Shown in pieces: positions 46,742 to 55,178 of a DNA stretch of 64,000 bases; the first letter of the stretch is position 1, and every line of letters starts with the position of its first letter. The stretch is from Candidatus Berkiella aquae. Its GTDB lineage: Bacteria > Pseudomonadota > Gammaproteobacteria > Berkiellales > Berkiellaceae. The notes under the pieces were generated by a model. It was not told the DNA's origin and ran no database searches. It saw only the letters and a list, made by a program, of their open reading frames with translations. Position numbers and translations under genes: made by a program. The stretch covers positions 248,001-312,000 of the forward strand of contig NZ_LKAJ02000001.1 in the NCBI RefSeq assembly GCF_001431295.2, read 5' to 3'.

Positions 46742-48133
46742 ATGCCAAATATATTGACGAATGTCCTGGGAGGGATCCAAAACGTCGCAAAAGGATTATT
46801 GCCATCAAATTTTCCGGTGGATTTTGAATCTTCACCACCAGCAAATCGTGATCTCATCATTGCTTATGCGCCATTAGTACGTAAATTAGCCGATGGAACC
46901 AAAGTAGCTGTAGGTACTTTTATTCCAGAGCTTTATGTATTGGCGAATACGGAGCAAGGTTCACTGCGTTGCCAAATTGAAGAAAGAGAATGGAAAGCAG
47001 CGCGCGAAGCGCAAAAGCTACCTGTAACGGTTGCCGCTTTACAAAAGACGCGTCCCGATTTATTTAAAGCCCTTTATCGTCAAGATACGGATAGCAAAAA
47101 ACCTGTTCGCAAGAGTGCATTTGAATTAGCAATCTGCCCCTCACATAAGCAGCGTGCGATTGAGCTTCATGTTGAGAAAGAATATCGTTACCGGCAGGAT
47201 AACCGATTACCATTTCCTGCAATGGTTTCCAAATATCGTGTTGGACCTGATTATTTACAGCATATTCAGGAAGTAGGTTTAGAGCTCAAAGAATTCCCGG
47301 GCAACTGCAAAGTCAATTTATTGAACCCAAATCCAACTAAGAGTGAAAAAATCTATCACTACTTAGGGCAGAATTTAGCTTATTTAGTAACCTTCAGCGC
47401 TGCGCTTGCCATGATAGAAGTGATGATGCTGATGGGAGTGACTTCACCGGTTGTTTTAGGTTTAGGGGTGGTTGGCACTTACTTGGCTAAAAAGACGGGT
47501 AATGACTTTGGCTTATATGATGTGGCTGAAGGTTTAATACGAGATCTTGGCTGGTTAACCTCAAAAGATCTGGGTTATCGTGGTAAATTCAGCATTATGA
47601 ACGCCTTGGGAACCGGGATTTATGTTGCTGCAATTGGCGTGGCTGCGTTCTTTGCAGTGACCGCGACTTGGGGTGGAAGTTTAGCATTGCCATGGGCCGT
47701 GCTTGCAAAAACCGGTATGGGCGCAACAGCTATTACTGCTTTACAAACTGGCTTCGCTGGCTTGTTTGCAGGTATTGCAGGTATTGGTGCTGTATTAGGG
47801 GCTGCATTCCCAATCCGTTATTTCTGGGGCATGAGTGTATTTGATAATCAAATTCACCTTGATAAGAAAGTGGCAGATGCTTTACCTGTATTGAATACAG
47901 AGAAAGATTTTAAAGCGTCACTTGCTAAACAACAGGAAAAATTGTTAACGAAATTAGATAAGTCTAAATATGAATTTACGGATACCGAGCGTAAAGCGTT
48001 ATCCAAAGAAATCAATGCGACTTATTTAGGTTGGAAGAATCGCTTTGGCGCCCATCCTGCACCTAAACCGCAGGTGGCTGATGAAGCGAAACAGCCCAGA
48101 AGATCGCCAAGACTTAGCGGCAAATGCAGCTAA
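46742..48133 (+). CDS. Multi-spanning membrane protein with basic Arg/Pro tail, unknown function
   Basis: 463 residues; family not recognised. A strong AGGAGG site lies just before the ATG. The first ~195 residues are soluble, with a basic-charged stretch around REWKAAREAQKLP and two Cys. Membrane helices lie at about 210-230, 232-252, 285-312, 320-340 and 342-360, mostly Gly/Ala-rich. The C-terminal ~95 residues are charged and end in KQPRRSPRLSGKCS, a nuclear-localisation-like basic motif unusual for a bacterial membrane protein. It starts the accessory island before the PaaK-like and SNARE-like genes and has its own terminator. Confidence 0.7.
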   Translation: MPNILTNVLGGIQNVAKGLLPSNFPVDFESSPPANRDLIIAYAPLVRKLADGTKVAVGTFIPELYVLANTEQGSLRCQIEEREWKAAREAQKLPVTVAALQKTRPDLFKALYRQDTDSKKPVRKSAFELAICPSHKQRAIELHVEKEYRYRQDNRLPFPAMVSKYRVGPDYLQHIQEVGLELKEFPGNCKVNLLNPNPTKSEKIYHYLGQNLAYLVTFSAALAMIEVMMLMGVTSPVVLGLGVVGTYLAKKTGNDFGLYDVAEGLIRDLGWLTSKDLGYRGKFSIMNALGTGIYVAAIGVAAFFAVTATWGGSLALPWAVLAKTGMGATAITALQTGFAGLFAGIAGIGAVLGAAFPIRYFWGMSVFDNQIHLDKKVADALPVLNTEKDFKASLAKQQEKLLTKLDKSKYEFTDTERKALSKEINATYLGWKNRFGAHPAPKPQVADEAKQPRRSPRLSGKCS

Positions 48134-48142
48134 GCTTTCGTG

Positions 48143-48175
48143 AAAAAAACGGCGCTAGATGCGCCGTTTTTTTTT
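48143..48175 (+). terminator. Strong rho-independent terminator
   Basis: AAAAAAACGGCGC (48143-48155), loop TAGAT, and its perfect complement (48161-48173), with the T-run running to 48175. It follows the membrane protein gene by 9 bases. Confidence 0.95.
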
Positions 48176-48285
48176 GCTTTTTAAAAAGCCGTTTATCGAA
48201 ATACTGCTACCGCTAATCAGTGGCATTTGATCCTATTGCCGACATCGTAGACACTGCCCAAAAGGTTTGAATTGGGGAAGGTGTT

Positions 48286-49566
48286 ATGTGGCAGCCATGG
48301 GAAGTTTGGTACCATCAGCTAAAAGGACATTATAAAAGTTGGTATCAGTCAGCTGCTGGTTTACGTACCTATCAGCGTCGTAAAATAAACAAATTATTAG
48401 AGCATACCAGTTGCCATATTCGTTTTTACCAATCTTATAAACGAGCAACGTTGTATGATTATCCCATTATTGATAAGTCATTTGTGCAAGAGCATTTTCC
48501 TTATTTGAATCAGGCAAAACTGACATCGATGCAAGCAACGCAAATAGGACACAACCAAGCGATAGAAGTTCACCAATCGTTAGGGACAGCAGGGTTACCA
48601 GGAATTTATTTATATTCAACGTACGAAAAAATAGCTTCTTTTGGTAACGTGCTGAGTAAAATGTTTCCTAAGCTATTTTGGAAAAATAAAAAAATAGCAG
48701 CCTTTCATCTCTCCACAGAACCTTATTTAGCAACCAAATTCTCAACCAGGAAAATGAATTGGTTACTATTAGATTTACATCGCTCATTTTCTGATTTGAT
48801 CAATGAACTACAGCGTTTTCAACCTGAAGTGTTGGTAGGGAGTGTGCAAACTTTGTGTGAATTAGCCAAGCTGCAATTATCCGGAAAAATTTCATTACGT
48901 TGCTATCATATTATTGCAACGGCAGAAGTACTAACACCGCTCGCTGAAAATTTGATTAAGAGTGCTTTTCAACAAGAGATCCATCAATTGTATCAATGCG
49001 CTGAAGGAAGTCTGGGAATGACTTGCAAATATGGCACGATGCATTTGAATGAGGATGAATTTTATATTGAAAAAGAATGGATTGATCATAAACGCCAACG
49101 TTTTGTACCCGTGATCACCACATTAAAGCGCACTTTACATCCTCTAATACGTTATCGCATGGAAGATATTTTAGTATTGAGAAATTCTCCCTGTTTGTGT
49201 GGTAATCCTGCATTAGCCGTCGATAAAATTGTTGGTCGTTGTGAAGATGTTTTGTATTTTAAACAACGAGTGAATTCAGGATTAAAGCCTATTTATGCTG
49301 ATACGCTAAATCAAGTGTTAGGCGAGGTTGCGCCTTTTGTACACCAATATCAAATACTACAGCATTCTATGCGGCACCTTGAGGTGAAAATAAAGGCTGA
49401 TGATTTTGCTTTGGCAGAAAATGCGATGAGCAAACAATTACAGAAATTGTGGGAGCTTGAGATAGTAGAGCCACCACAGCTGGAATTTGTGAGATTAGAA
49501 CCAACACGATTAGATCAGATGTTTCGAACGACAAAAAGGCTGGAGAAAACGGCAGTACCTTTTTGA
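48286..49566 (+). CDS. Adenylate-forming enzyme, phenylacetate-CoA ligase (PaaK)-like
   Basis: 426 residues with the PaaK/CoF-synthetase pattern. A degenerate phosphate loop region is at HQSLGTAGLPGIYLYS (~88-103), then YQCAEGSLGMTC (the YxxTEGxxG-like adenine motif, ~238), HPLIRYRMEDILVL with the ribose-binding Asp (~284-297), and CLCGNPALAVDKIVGRCEDVL (~304-324, a CxCG and GRxxD block). A small C-terminal lid domain follows. It would adenylate a carboxylate; the substrate is unknown. GGGGAAGG lies before the ATG. It shares direction with the flanking membrane protein and SNARE-like genes. Confidence 0.82.
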   Translation: MWQPWEVWYHQLKGHYKSWYQSAAGLRTYQRRKINKLLEHTSCHIRFYQSYKRATLYDYPIIDKSFVQEHFPYLNQAKLTSMQATQIGHNQAIEVHQSLGTAGLPGIYLYSTYEKIASFGNVLSKMFPKLFWKNKKIAAFHLSTEPYLATKFSTRKMNWLLLDLHRSFSDLINELQRFQPEVLVGSVQTLCELAKLQLSGKISLRCYHIIATAEVLTPLAENLIKSAFQQEIHQLYQCAEGSLGMTCKYGTMHLNEDEFYIEKEWIDHKRQRFVPVITTLKRTLHPLIRYRMEDILVLRNSPCLCGNPALAVDKIVGRCEDVLYFKQRVNSGLKPIYADTLNQVLGEVAPFVHQYQILQHSMRHLEVKIKADDFALAENAMSKQLQKLWELEIVEPPQLEFVRLEPTRLDQMFRTTKRLEKTAVPF

Positions 49567-49627
49567 CCTAATATGGTCTATTCATTACAAAATGGTCAGC
49601 CATTTTATGAATAAAGAAAGAGGTAAT

Positions 49628-50212
49628 ATGCATTCAGGTCCCCGTAAGACAAAAATAAAATTGATTGAAGAAGAAATTGAAAAGACCAAAAAAATCATGG
49701 AGAACAATATTGATAAATTACTTGAGCGAGGAGAAAAGCTAAACGCTTTGCAAGATAAATCACAAGAATTAAAATTACAAGCACAACTATTTAACCAACA
49801 AGCCTTAGCATTAAAGAGAGCTGAATCATTTAAGAATTTTACTTGGAGCATGGTATTGTTTGGTGCTGTAGTTGGAGCGGGATTTGGACTTTATGGTCTT
49901 GCTACAGGATATCATTTAGCGGTTGTGCCTATTGCAATGGCAATAGGATCGGGGCTTGCTTATGCATTGACCTGGCCGATATCAGCCATATTTAAACACT
50001 ATCAAAAGCTCTCACTTGCAACTGCTGAGACTTTAAAACAACCGATAACCAGCCTCGTACCAAAAAAACACAAGATCTTATTGGAAGAGATCAAAGGTTT
50101 TCAGCCACATTATTTAATGCAAGAATTTTCAGCTGTTCGCAGCAAAGAACCGCCGCCAAAAGCGGCGATTCGTCTTCCTAAGTTGTTGCGTAACGATGTA
50201 AGAGTTCTTTGA
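49628..50212 (+). CDS. R-SNARE (synaptobrevin/VAMP)-like membrane protein; candidate effector
   Basis: 194 residues from ATG 49628, supported by AAGAGGT just upstream (ATGs at 49592 and 49607 lack one). Residues ~10-64 match the R-SNARE motif of synaptobrevin without gaps: IMENNIDKLLERGEKLNAL aligns with VAMP2 IMRVNVDKVLERDQKLSEL, and LKRxxxxKN precedes the membrane. Arg34 sits at the ionic zero layer. Hydrophobic layer positions (I, M, I, L, L, L, A, F, A, L) are kept at heptad spacing. Two membrane helices follow (~74-93 and ~97-122), then a ~70-residue tail, unlike the single C-terminal anchor of eukaryotic SNAREs. Inferred role: pairing with host Q-SNAREs at the vacuole membrane. The 3' end overlaps the SCO gene by 35 bases. 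Confidence 0.8.
   Translation: MHSGPRKTKIKLIEEEIEKTKKIMENNIDKLLERGEKLNALQDKSQELKLQAQLFNQQALALKRAESFKNFTWSMVLFGAVVGAGFGLYGLATGYHLAVVPIAMAIGSGLAYALTWPISAIFKHYQKLSLATAETLKQPITSLVPKKHKILLEEIKGFQPHYLMQEFSAVRSKEPPPKAAIRLPKLLRNDVRVL
50151..50167. terminator. GC hairpin at the convergent 3' ends
   Basis: CGCCGC (50151-50156) pairs with GCGGCG (50162-50167) over CAAAA. It lies inside the SNARE-like coding end and just downstream of the sco stop on the minus strand, where it could weakly end the oxidase cluster transcript. No strong U-run. Confidence 0.4.
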
Positions 50213-50816
50213 AATCATGTGCGATGGCATGAGGTTTGTCGCCTTGGGTGAAGATAGCGGCTAATTCACCTTGTGGGTTAATGAGGAGGATTGTGCCGCT
50301 GTGTTCAATATGATCGGCTTCGGGTGCTTTTTCTTGCGCCATATGCACACCGATTGCTTTGGTTAAAGCACTAATATCTTCCTTTTTGCCCGTTACACCG
50401 ACAAAAGCTGTGCCACGGAATTTATCTTGTTGTAAGAAATCTTTTAACCTTGCTTGCGTATCTTGTTCTGGATCAATCGTAATAAAAATAAACTGCAACA
50501 TGGGGTTATTGCGCAGGCGCTGTGAAATTTGATGCATCGCTTGTAGGGTTGTTGGGCATAAATCAGGGCATGAACTATAACCAAAAAAGACAAAACTCCA
50601 ACGAGACTCAAATGCATTGCGATTAAATAGATGACCATCCATATCAACTAATGAAAATTCAGGAAGCTTGTGCCCCCCTGCTAATGCGGTGCCGGAACTT
50701 AATGGTGCTAAGGATTGAGCACCCGAAGTAGTGTTGCTAACGTGATTTTCACGCCAGATCCCAATAGCCAGCGCAATGCCAATAATAAAAATAATAAATA
50801 AAGTGTGCTTTTTCAT
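50178..50816 (-). CDS. SCO1/SenC copper chaperone for cytochrome oxidase
   Basis: 212 residues. One N-terminal membrane anchor (~5-22) is followed by a thioredoxin-like domain with the copper-binding FGYSSCPDLCPTT (CxxxC, ~77) and the distal His in IEHSGTILLINP (~170). It delivers copper to the CuA centre of subunit II. It is the last gene of the minus-strand oxidase cluster and converges on the SNARE-like gene. Confidence 0.93.
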   Translation of the reverse strand: MKKHTLFIIFIIGIALAIGIWRENHVSNTTSGAQSLAPLSSGTALAGGHKLPEFSLVDMDGHLFNRNAFESRWSFVFFGYSSCPDLCPTTLQAMHQISQRLRNNPMLQFIFITIDPEQDTQARLKDFLQQDKFRGTAFVGVTGKKEDISALTKAIGVHMAQEKAPEADHIEHSGTILLINPQGELAAIFTQGDKPHAIAHDFKELLHRYATT

Positions 50817-50825
50817 GTCGTAGCC

Positions 50826-51731
50826 TTAAGAGAAGTGCATAAAATAAGGTAAATAATGATCAATCAACAGACCAATGAATAAAACCATCAAGTAGATGAT
50901 GGAATAAGCAAAAGTATGTAATGCAATTTTGGGGTCATCGTGGCGATATAATTTGATGCCATAATAAAGAAAATGAAAGCCAAGGCCTAATGCCAAAATG
51001 AGATAAGTCACACCACACATGCCGGTTAAATACGGCAAAATAGTTGATGCGATCAGGAGTACGATGTAAAGTAAAATGCAAAACTTCGTAAAACGAATAC
51101 CGTGCGTAACTGGTAGCATTGGCAGATTAGCTTTAGCGTATTCCTCATGGCGATAAATAGCGAGCGCCCAAAAATGAGGAGGGGTCCAAGTAAAGATGAT
51201 AAGGACTAACAATAAGCCAGAAGGATCAAGCTGTCCTGTTACCGCTGTCCATCCTAAAAGTGGAGGAGCAGCGCCTGCGGCTCCGCCAATCACAATGTTT
51301 TGTGGCGTTGCCCGTTTAAGGAACATGGTATAAATGAGTGCATAACCAACAAGACTAATTAAGGTTAGCCAAGCGGTTAAGGCATTAACCATCATTGTTA
51401 GAATACCTAAACCCACGGCTCCCAGGATAAATGAAAACCACATGGCTTGGATGGGACCTACGCGACCGCTTGCAATAGGACGTTGCTGGGTGCGTCGCAT
51501 ATGAATATCAATGCGTCGTTCAACAAGGTGATTAATCACCGCTGCAGAGCCTGCGGACATTGCAATACCAATGGTGCCAAAACAGAGTGCGTGCCAAGGA
51601 AAAATATTGGGCGGTGAAGCAAGCAGCATACCGATAGCGGAGGTTAACAGCATGAGCGCGACGACTTTGGGTTTACATAGTTCCCAATAATCATGCCAAA
51701 GCGCTGCTTTGATGAGCTCTGCTTTAGCCAT
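50826..51731 (-). CDS. ctaB: Protoheme IX farnesyltransferase (heme O synthase)
   Basis: 301 residues with about nine membrane helices. The UbiA-type motif is NHLVERRIDIHMRRTQQRP (~67-85), followed by the YTMFLKRATPQNIVIGGAAG region. It farnesylates heme B to heme O, the substrate of the adjacent CtaA. It overlaps ctaA by 8 bases. Confidence 0.95.
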   Translation of the reverse strand: MAKAELIKAALWHDYWELCKPKVVALMLLTSAIGMLLASPPNIFPWHALCFGTIGIAMSAGSAAVINHLVERRIDIHMRRTQQRPIASGRVGPIQAMWFSFILGAVGLGILTMMVNALTAWLTLISLVGYALIYTMFLKRATPQNIVIGGAAGAAPPLLGWTAVTGQLDPSGLLLVLIIFTWTPPHFWALAIYRHEEYAKANLPMLPVTHGIRFTKFCILLYIVLLIASTILPYLTGMCGVTYLILALGLGFHFLYYGIKLYRHDDPKIALHTFAYSIIYLMVLFIGLLIDHYLPYFMHFS

Positions 51732-52743
51732 GTTGTTGCTCCTTTACTTGGCAAATTTTGAAGTTGAAAGTAATGAGAGTTAATAATAGCAATGCACCCA
51801 TTCCGTTATGAGCAACCGCAACGTGCAATGGCAGTGAGAAAACAATGTTTGAAATGCCAAGCGCCAATTGAATGCCTAAAAATAATGCCAGGCATCCTGC
51901 TACTTTACGTAACGGTGCATAACGCCATGCACTGCGTATTAATAAGATGCTAAAAATAAGTGTAATCAGTGCGCCAAGACGATGCATGACATGAATAGTG
52001 GTTCGGCCAGCAGTGTCTTGGAAAGCCAGCGGATTATCCATGTCAATGCCACCTAGGAAATTAAAAGCGGTGGAAAAATGGGTATTAGGCCACCAATGAC
52101 CTTGGCAAGTGGGAAAGTCAGGGCAAATCAGAGCAGCGTAATTCGCGCTGGTCCAACCACCTAATAAAATCTGGCAAAATACGATGAGTAATGTAGCCAA
52201 GGCTAATGAAGATAATCCAGGTGCAATAGGGGTTGGTGCAGGATTTTTCTTGTTAAAAATGGTTAAAACACAAAGCCATAATAGACCTAGCGTGCAAAAT
52301 CCGCCTAATAAATGTCCCATCACCGCTAAAGGGAATAAACGCATGGTGACCGTCCACATTCCCAATAACCCTTGGAAGATAACTAATAAAACCAGGGAGC
52401 CGGGAAGCCATAACGATAAAGTATGTTTCTTGCGCGTAAATAGTGTGATGAGTGCTAAAATAACGATCATTAAACCCAGCGATTCAGCAAAATAGCGATG
52501 CGTCATTTCTGTTTGCGCTTTTGCGACATCAACAGGCATCGTTGGATACGCAGCATTTGCTTTTTCAATGGCATCAGGGGTTTCTGGCGCTGCTAATTGT
52601 CCATAACAACCAGGCCAATCAGGGCAGCCAAGACCTGCATCTTTGAGCCTGGTGTAAGCGCCTAATAAAATGACGCAGAATGCAAGTAACACACTAAAAA
52701 CACAAAAGCGTTTTAGCCAAATCGTCGCCGCTTGATTATCCAA
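51724..52743 (-). CDS. ctaA: Heme A synthase CtaA (COX15)
   Basis: 339 residues, eight membrane helices. It has the N-terminal LGAYTRLKDAGLGCPDWPGCYG with the Cys pair, a conserved EMTHRYFAESLG-type motif (here ~80-91, TEMTHRYFAESLG), and a second Cys pair ALICPDFPTCQG, with TIHVMHRLGAL carrying heme-ligand His residues. It oxidises heme O to heme A for the aa3 oxidase. It sits between ctaB and a SCO-like gene. Confidence 0.95.
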   Translation of the reverse strand: MDNQAATIWLKRFCVFSVLLAFCVILLGAYTRLKDAGLGCPDWPGCYGQLAAPETPDAIEKANAAYPTMPVDVAKAQTEMTHRYFAESLGLMIVILALITLFTRKKHTLSLWLPGSLVLLVIFQGLLGMWTVTMRLFPLAVMGHLLGGFCTLGLLWLCVLTIFNKKNPAPTPIAPGLSSLALATLLIVFCQILLGGWTSANYAALICPDFPTCQGHWWPNTHFSTAFNFLGGIDMDNPLAFQDTAGRTTIHVMHRLGALITLIFSILLIRSAWRYAPLRKVAGCLALFLGIQLALGISNIVFSLPLHVAVAHNGMGALLLLTLITFNFKICQVKEQQHG

Positions 52744-53323
52744 TCTTAGAAGTCCTTAATAATCGTTTAACATCGCTGAGAATATCGCGTGCTTGTGAAT
52801 CGGCAGAATAACGCATCATTAAATTACCTTTGGGATCGATAATATAAACTTCCCCGACCATTTCACGTTCAAAATGTTGGCTAAGGCCAGCGAAGAGTTG
52901 ATTGAAATCTGCAAGCGGCATAGTAATACGTTTCATATCAGGATAGTTGTCGCTAATAAACGTTTCACAGACACTTTTGTCACAGTTAGGATGTGCAATA
53001 AATAGTCTCTCTACGCGCGGAGTATCTTTGCCTAAAGCCGTACGGATTTGCTTTAGATTATAAAGCATATCGTGACACTCCAATCGGCAATTTTTAGGGC
53101 CTACATAAACTAACCACCATTTGCCCAATAATTGTTCACCTGAGATAGCCTGGTTTTTTTCTACATTAATAACAGGTGTAATTAAATCACCGTGATTATT
53201 GAGTTTAAGTTGGGCTTTGTTTCCCTTTTTATAAAGGGTATAAGCGAAACCAAAGGGGCCCAAAGTAATTAAAAAAATAAGCAAAATGATGATTTTTTGA
53301 TGTTTGCCAGGTGTTTTAGACAT
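52736..53323 (-). CDS. Thioredoxin-fold membrane protein of the oxidase cluster
   Basis: 195 residues. An N-terminal membrane anchor (~10-30) precedes a thioredoxin-like domain with a CxxxC (GPKNCRLECHDMLYNL, ~77-92) in the place of the SCO copper site. The ending GEVYIIDPKGNLMMRYSAD matches the SCO/thioredoxin beta strand. A distal His equivalent is not obvious. It overlaps ctaA and the SURF1 gene by 8 bases each. It may assist thiol redox chemistry or metal transfer during CuA assembly. Confidence 0.8.
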   Translation of the reverse strand: MSKTPGKHQKIIILLIFLITLGPFGFAYTLYKKGNKAQLKLNNHGDLITPVINVEKNQAISGEQLLGKWWLVYVGPKNCRLECHDMLYNLKQIRTALGKDTPRVERLFIAHPNCDKSVCETFISDNYPDMKRITMPLADFNQLFAGLSQHFEREMVGEVYIIDPKGNLMMRYSADSQARDILSDVKRLLRTSKIG

Positions 53324-54035
53324 AGTTATTTTCTCGTTGTAATTGGAAAAAAAATGAGAAAAGCAATAAAGTAATGGCTAATCCAAACCATTGGACAGCA
53401 TATCCACGATGTCGCTCGGGTGATAACCAAGCTGTTGACTTTTCAGGTGATGAATTCAAGACAACTAACATTGGAAAAACCTTTTTATGCCATAAGGTGC
53501 TAAGTAGTTGAACATCAAGGTGTTGCATGCGCAGCGGCCATCGAATTTCTTGTGTTTCTAACGGGTTAGAAATGAACGGGTTACGATACGAGAAATCTAA
53601 ATAACCTTCAATGGTAACTTCACCTATTATTGCTGGAATAGTCGGTAATTGTTGACGAGACTTGCCAAGCGGGATAAATCCACGGTCAATTAGCAGCCAG
53701 CTATCATTTGTCAGCGCAACCGGAGTAATGAGATGGTAGCCTACCTGACCATTTTTTATTTTGTTATCTAGCAAAATAGAGTATTGGTTCAGAAAAGTGC
53801 CTTGTAGGTGAACAGAGCGATAACGCTGCATTTCCCAAGAAAGCTGGGGGGCCAACAGGGTTGTGTTATTAAGAGGGGTTAAAGTGCTCGCTTCGTTTGC
53901 TTGGTTTTGTAATGCTAATTTTTGTTTTTCACGTAGCAGTTGCCAACACCCTAAGCCGCAAAGTAAAGTGACCCCGAGTAATGTAACGAGTGTTATCCAT
54001 AATGAGGGTTTAAAAACCCAACGGTGCTTTGACAT
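53316..54035 (-). CDS. SURF1-family cytochrome oxidase assembly protein
   Basis: 239 residues with two membrane helices at the ends (~11-30 and ~213-232), and between them the SURF1 region: RYRSVHLQGTFL, LLDNKIKNGQVGYHLITPV, WLLIDRGFIP and the late HRGYAVQWFGLA motif. SURF1 aids heme A insertion into subunit I. Its start codon overlaps the start codon of the opposite-strand DUF2909 gene (CATG at 54033-54036). Confidence 0.93.
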   Translation of the reverse strand: MSKHRWVFKPSLWITLVTLLGVTLLCGLGCWQLLREKQKLALQNQANEASTLTPLNNTTLLAPQLSWEMQRYRSVHLQGTFLNQYSILLDNKIKNGQVGYHLITPVALTNDSWLLIDRGFIPLGKSRQQLPTIPAIIGEVTIEGYLDFSYRNPFISNPLETQEIRWPLRMQHLDVQLLSTLWHKKVFPMLVVLNSSPEKSTAWLSPERHRGYAVQWFGLAITLLLFSFFFQLQRENNYV

Positions 54036-54255
54036 GACTGATCACTGGATTATTAAATTATTTATTTATGCCCTGATGCTGGGGATTGTTTTTTCGCTAG
54101 GCTCAGGAATGTATTACTTACTTTTTGCCAAAGAGCAGTCGCAAAAAACGGTTAAAGCATTAACGGTTCGTATTAGTCTATCGATAGGTTTATTTATTTT
54201 ATTATTTATTGCCTTTGCTATGGGGTGGATTAGACCCCACAACTTATTACCCTAG
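54034..54255 (+). CDS. Twin-transmembrane DUF2909 protein
   Basis: 73 residues with two membrane helices (~8-29 and ~46-65) separated by a short basic loop (FAKEQSQKTVKALTVRIS). Small proteins of this type recur beside oxidase assembly genes and often lie antisense between cox subunit III and SURF1, as here. The ATG shares bases with the divergent SURF1 start. The TAG stop lies inside a hairpin shared with the end of coxC. Confidence 0.78.
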   Translation: MTDHWIIKLFIYALMLGIVFSLGSGMYYLLFAKEQSQKTVKALTVRISLSIGLFILLFIAFAMGWIRPHNLLP

Positions 54256-54277
54256 AAACGCCCCGGGACGTTTCTAG
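54252..54277. terminator. Hairpin between DUF2909 and coxC 3' ends
   Basis: CTAGAAACG (54252-54260) pairs with CGTTTCTAG (54269-54277) over an 8-base GC loop. It overlaps the DUF2909 stop and lies seven bases from the coxC stop, so it could serve both strands. No long U-run. Confidence 0.6.
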
Positions 54278-54283
54278 CAGAAA

Positions 54284-55168
54284 TTAGAACCAGTAGACAA
54301 AGACAAACAAAAATAACCATACAACGTCGACAAAGTGCCAATACCAAGCAACCGCTTCAAATGCAAAATGATGTTCTGGGGTGAAGTGGCCTTTAATACA
54401 GCGTAGTAAAATCACAATCAACATGATGCTACCGATGGTAACGTGAGCACCATGAAAACCGGTTAGCATAAAAAAGGTTGAACCATAGATCCCAGAAGCC
54501 ATCGTTAATTTATAGACATGATAAGCTTCATAATATTCATAAGCTTGGCATGATAAGAAGGTCAGACCCAAAGCGATGGTGAGGAAAAGGCCAACGATCA
54601 GCTGAGTTCGGTTTTTCTTGTAAAGTCCCCAATGAGCCCAGGTAATCGTCGCACCGCTTGTCAGTAACAATAAGGTGTTAAGTGCTGGCAATCCCCATGT
54701 TGGCATAGCGTCATGAGGCCCTACAAATAATTTAGGATCAGGATTTTGTAGTAAAGGCCAAGCCAGTTTAAATTCTGGCCACAGATAAGTATGCGTTGCA
54801 GCCTTAGCCCCCTCACCCGCTAACCAGGGTAGTGCTAAATTACGCGCATAAAATAAAGCGCCAAAAAAGGCAGCGAAAAACATGACTTCAGAAAAAATAA
54901 ACCATGCCATTCCCCAACGAAATGACCGATCCATTTGTTTGCTATAAAGTCCCTGATGACTCTCACGAATGACATCGCGGAACCAGCCAAACATAACCGA
55001 AGCAATAGCCAGCGCTCCGATAAAAAAGAGATAATGACCAATCCAATGGCCATGTATCAGGTTAACAATCCCCAGCATCGTTGCGCCAAGCCCGAGCGAA
55101 CCCAAAATAGGCCAATGGCTTTGTGCGGGGACATAATAATGTTCATGTTGAGTTGACGTCTGTGCCAC
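54284..55168 (-). CDS. coxC: Cytochrome c oxidase subunit III
   Basis: 294 residues, seven membrane helices. It has WFSEVMFF-like FIFSEVMFFAAFFGALFYAR (~90-109), the HxAH region FHGAHVTIG (~235-243) and the terminal AVAWYWHFVDVVWLFLFVFVYWF end typical of subunit III. It stabilises the aa3 oxidase core and proton uptake. It is downstream of ctaG on the minus strand. Confidence 0.96.
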   Translation of the reverse strand: MAQTSTQHEHYYVPAQSHWPILGSLGLGATMLGIVNLIHGHWIGHYLFFIGALAIASVMFGWFRDVIRESHQGLYSKQMDRSFRWGMAWFIFSEVMFFAAFFGALFYARNLALPWLAGEGAKAATHTYLWPEFKLAWPLLQNPDPKLFVGPHDAMPTWGLPALNTLLLLTSGATITWAHWGLYKKNRTQLIVGLFLTIALGLTFLSCQAYEYYEAYHVYKLTMASGIYGSTFFMLTGFHGAHVTIGSIMLIVILLRCIKGHFTPEHHFAFEAVAWYWHFVDVVWLFLFVFVYWF

Positions 55169-55178
55169 AAAAGTCTCC

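Noticed and set aside
46636-46860. 74-residue minus-strand frame before and into the 46742 gene
   Set aside because: It spans the upstream region and strong ribosome site of the plus-strand gene; there is no motif or start support.
53863-54033. Longer DUF2909 frame reaching into SURF1
   Set aside because: The added 57 residues are antisense to SURF1 and lack membrane-protein character; the 73-residue form matches the family.
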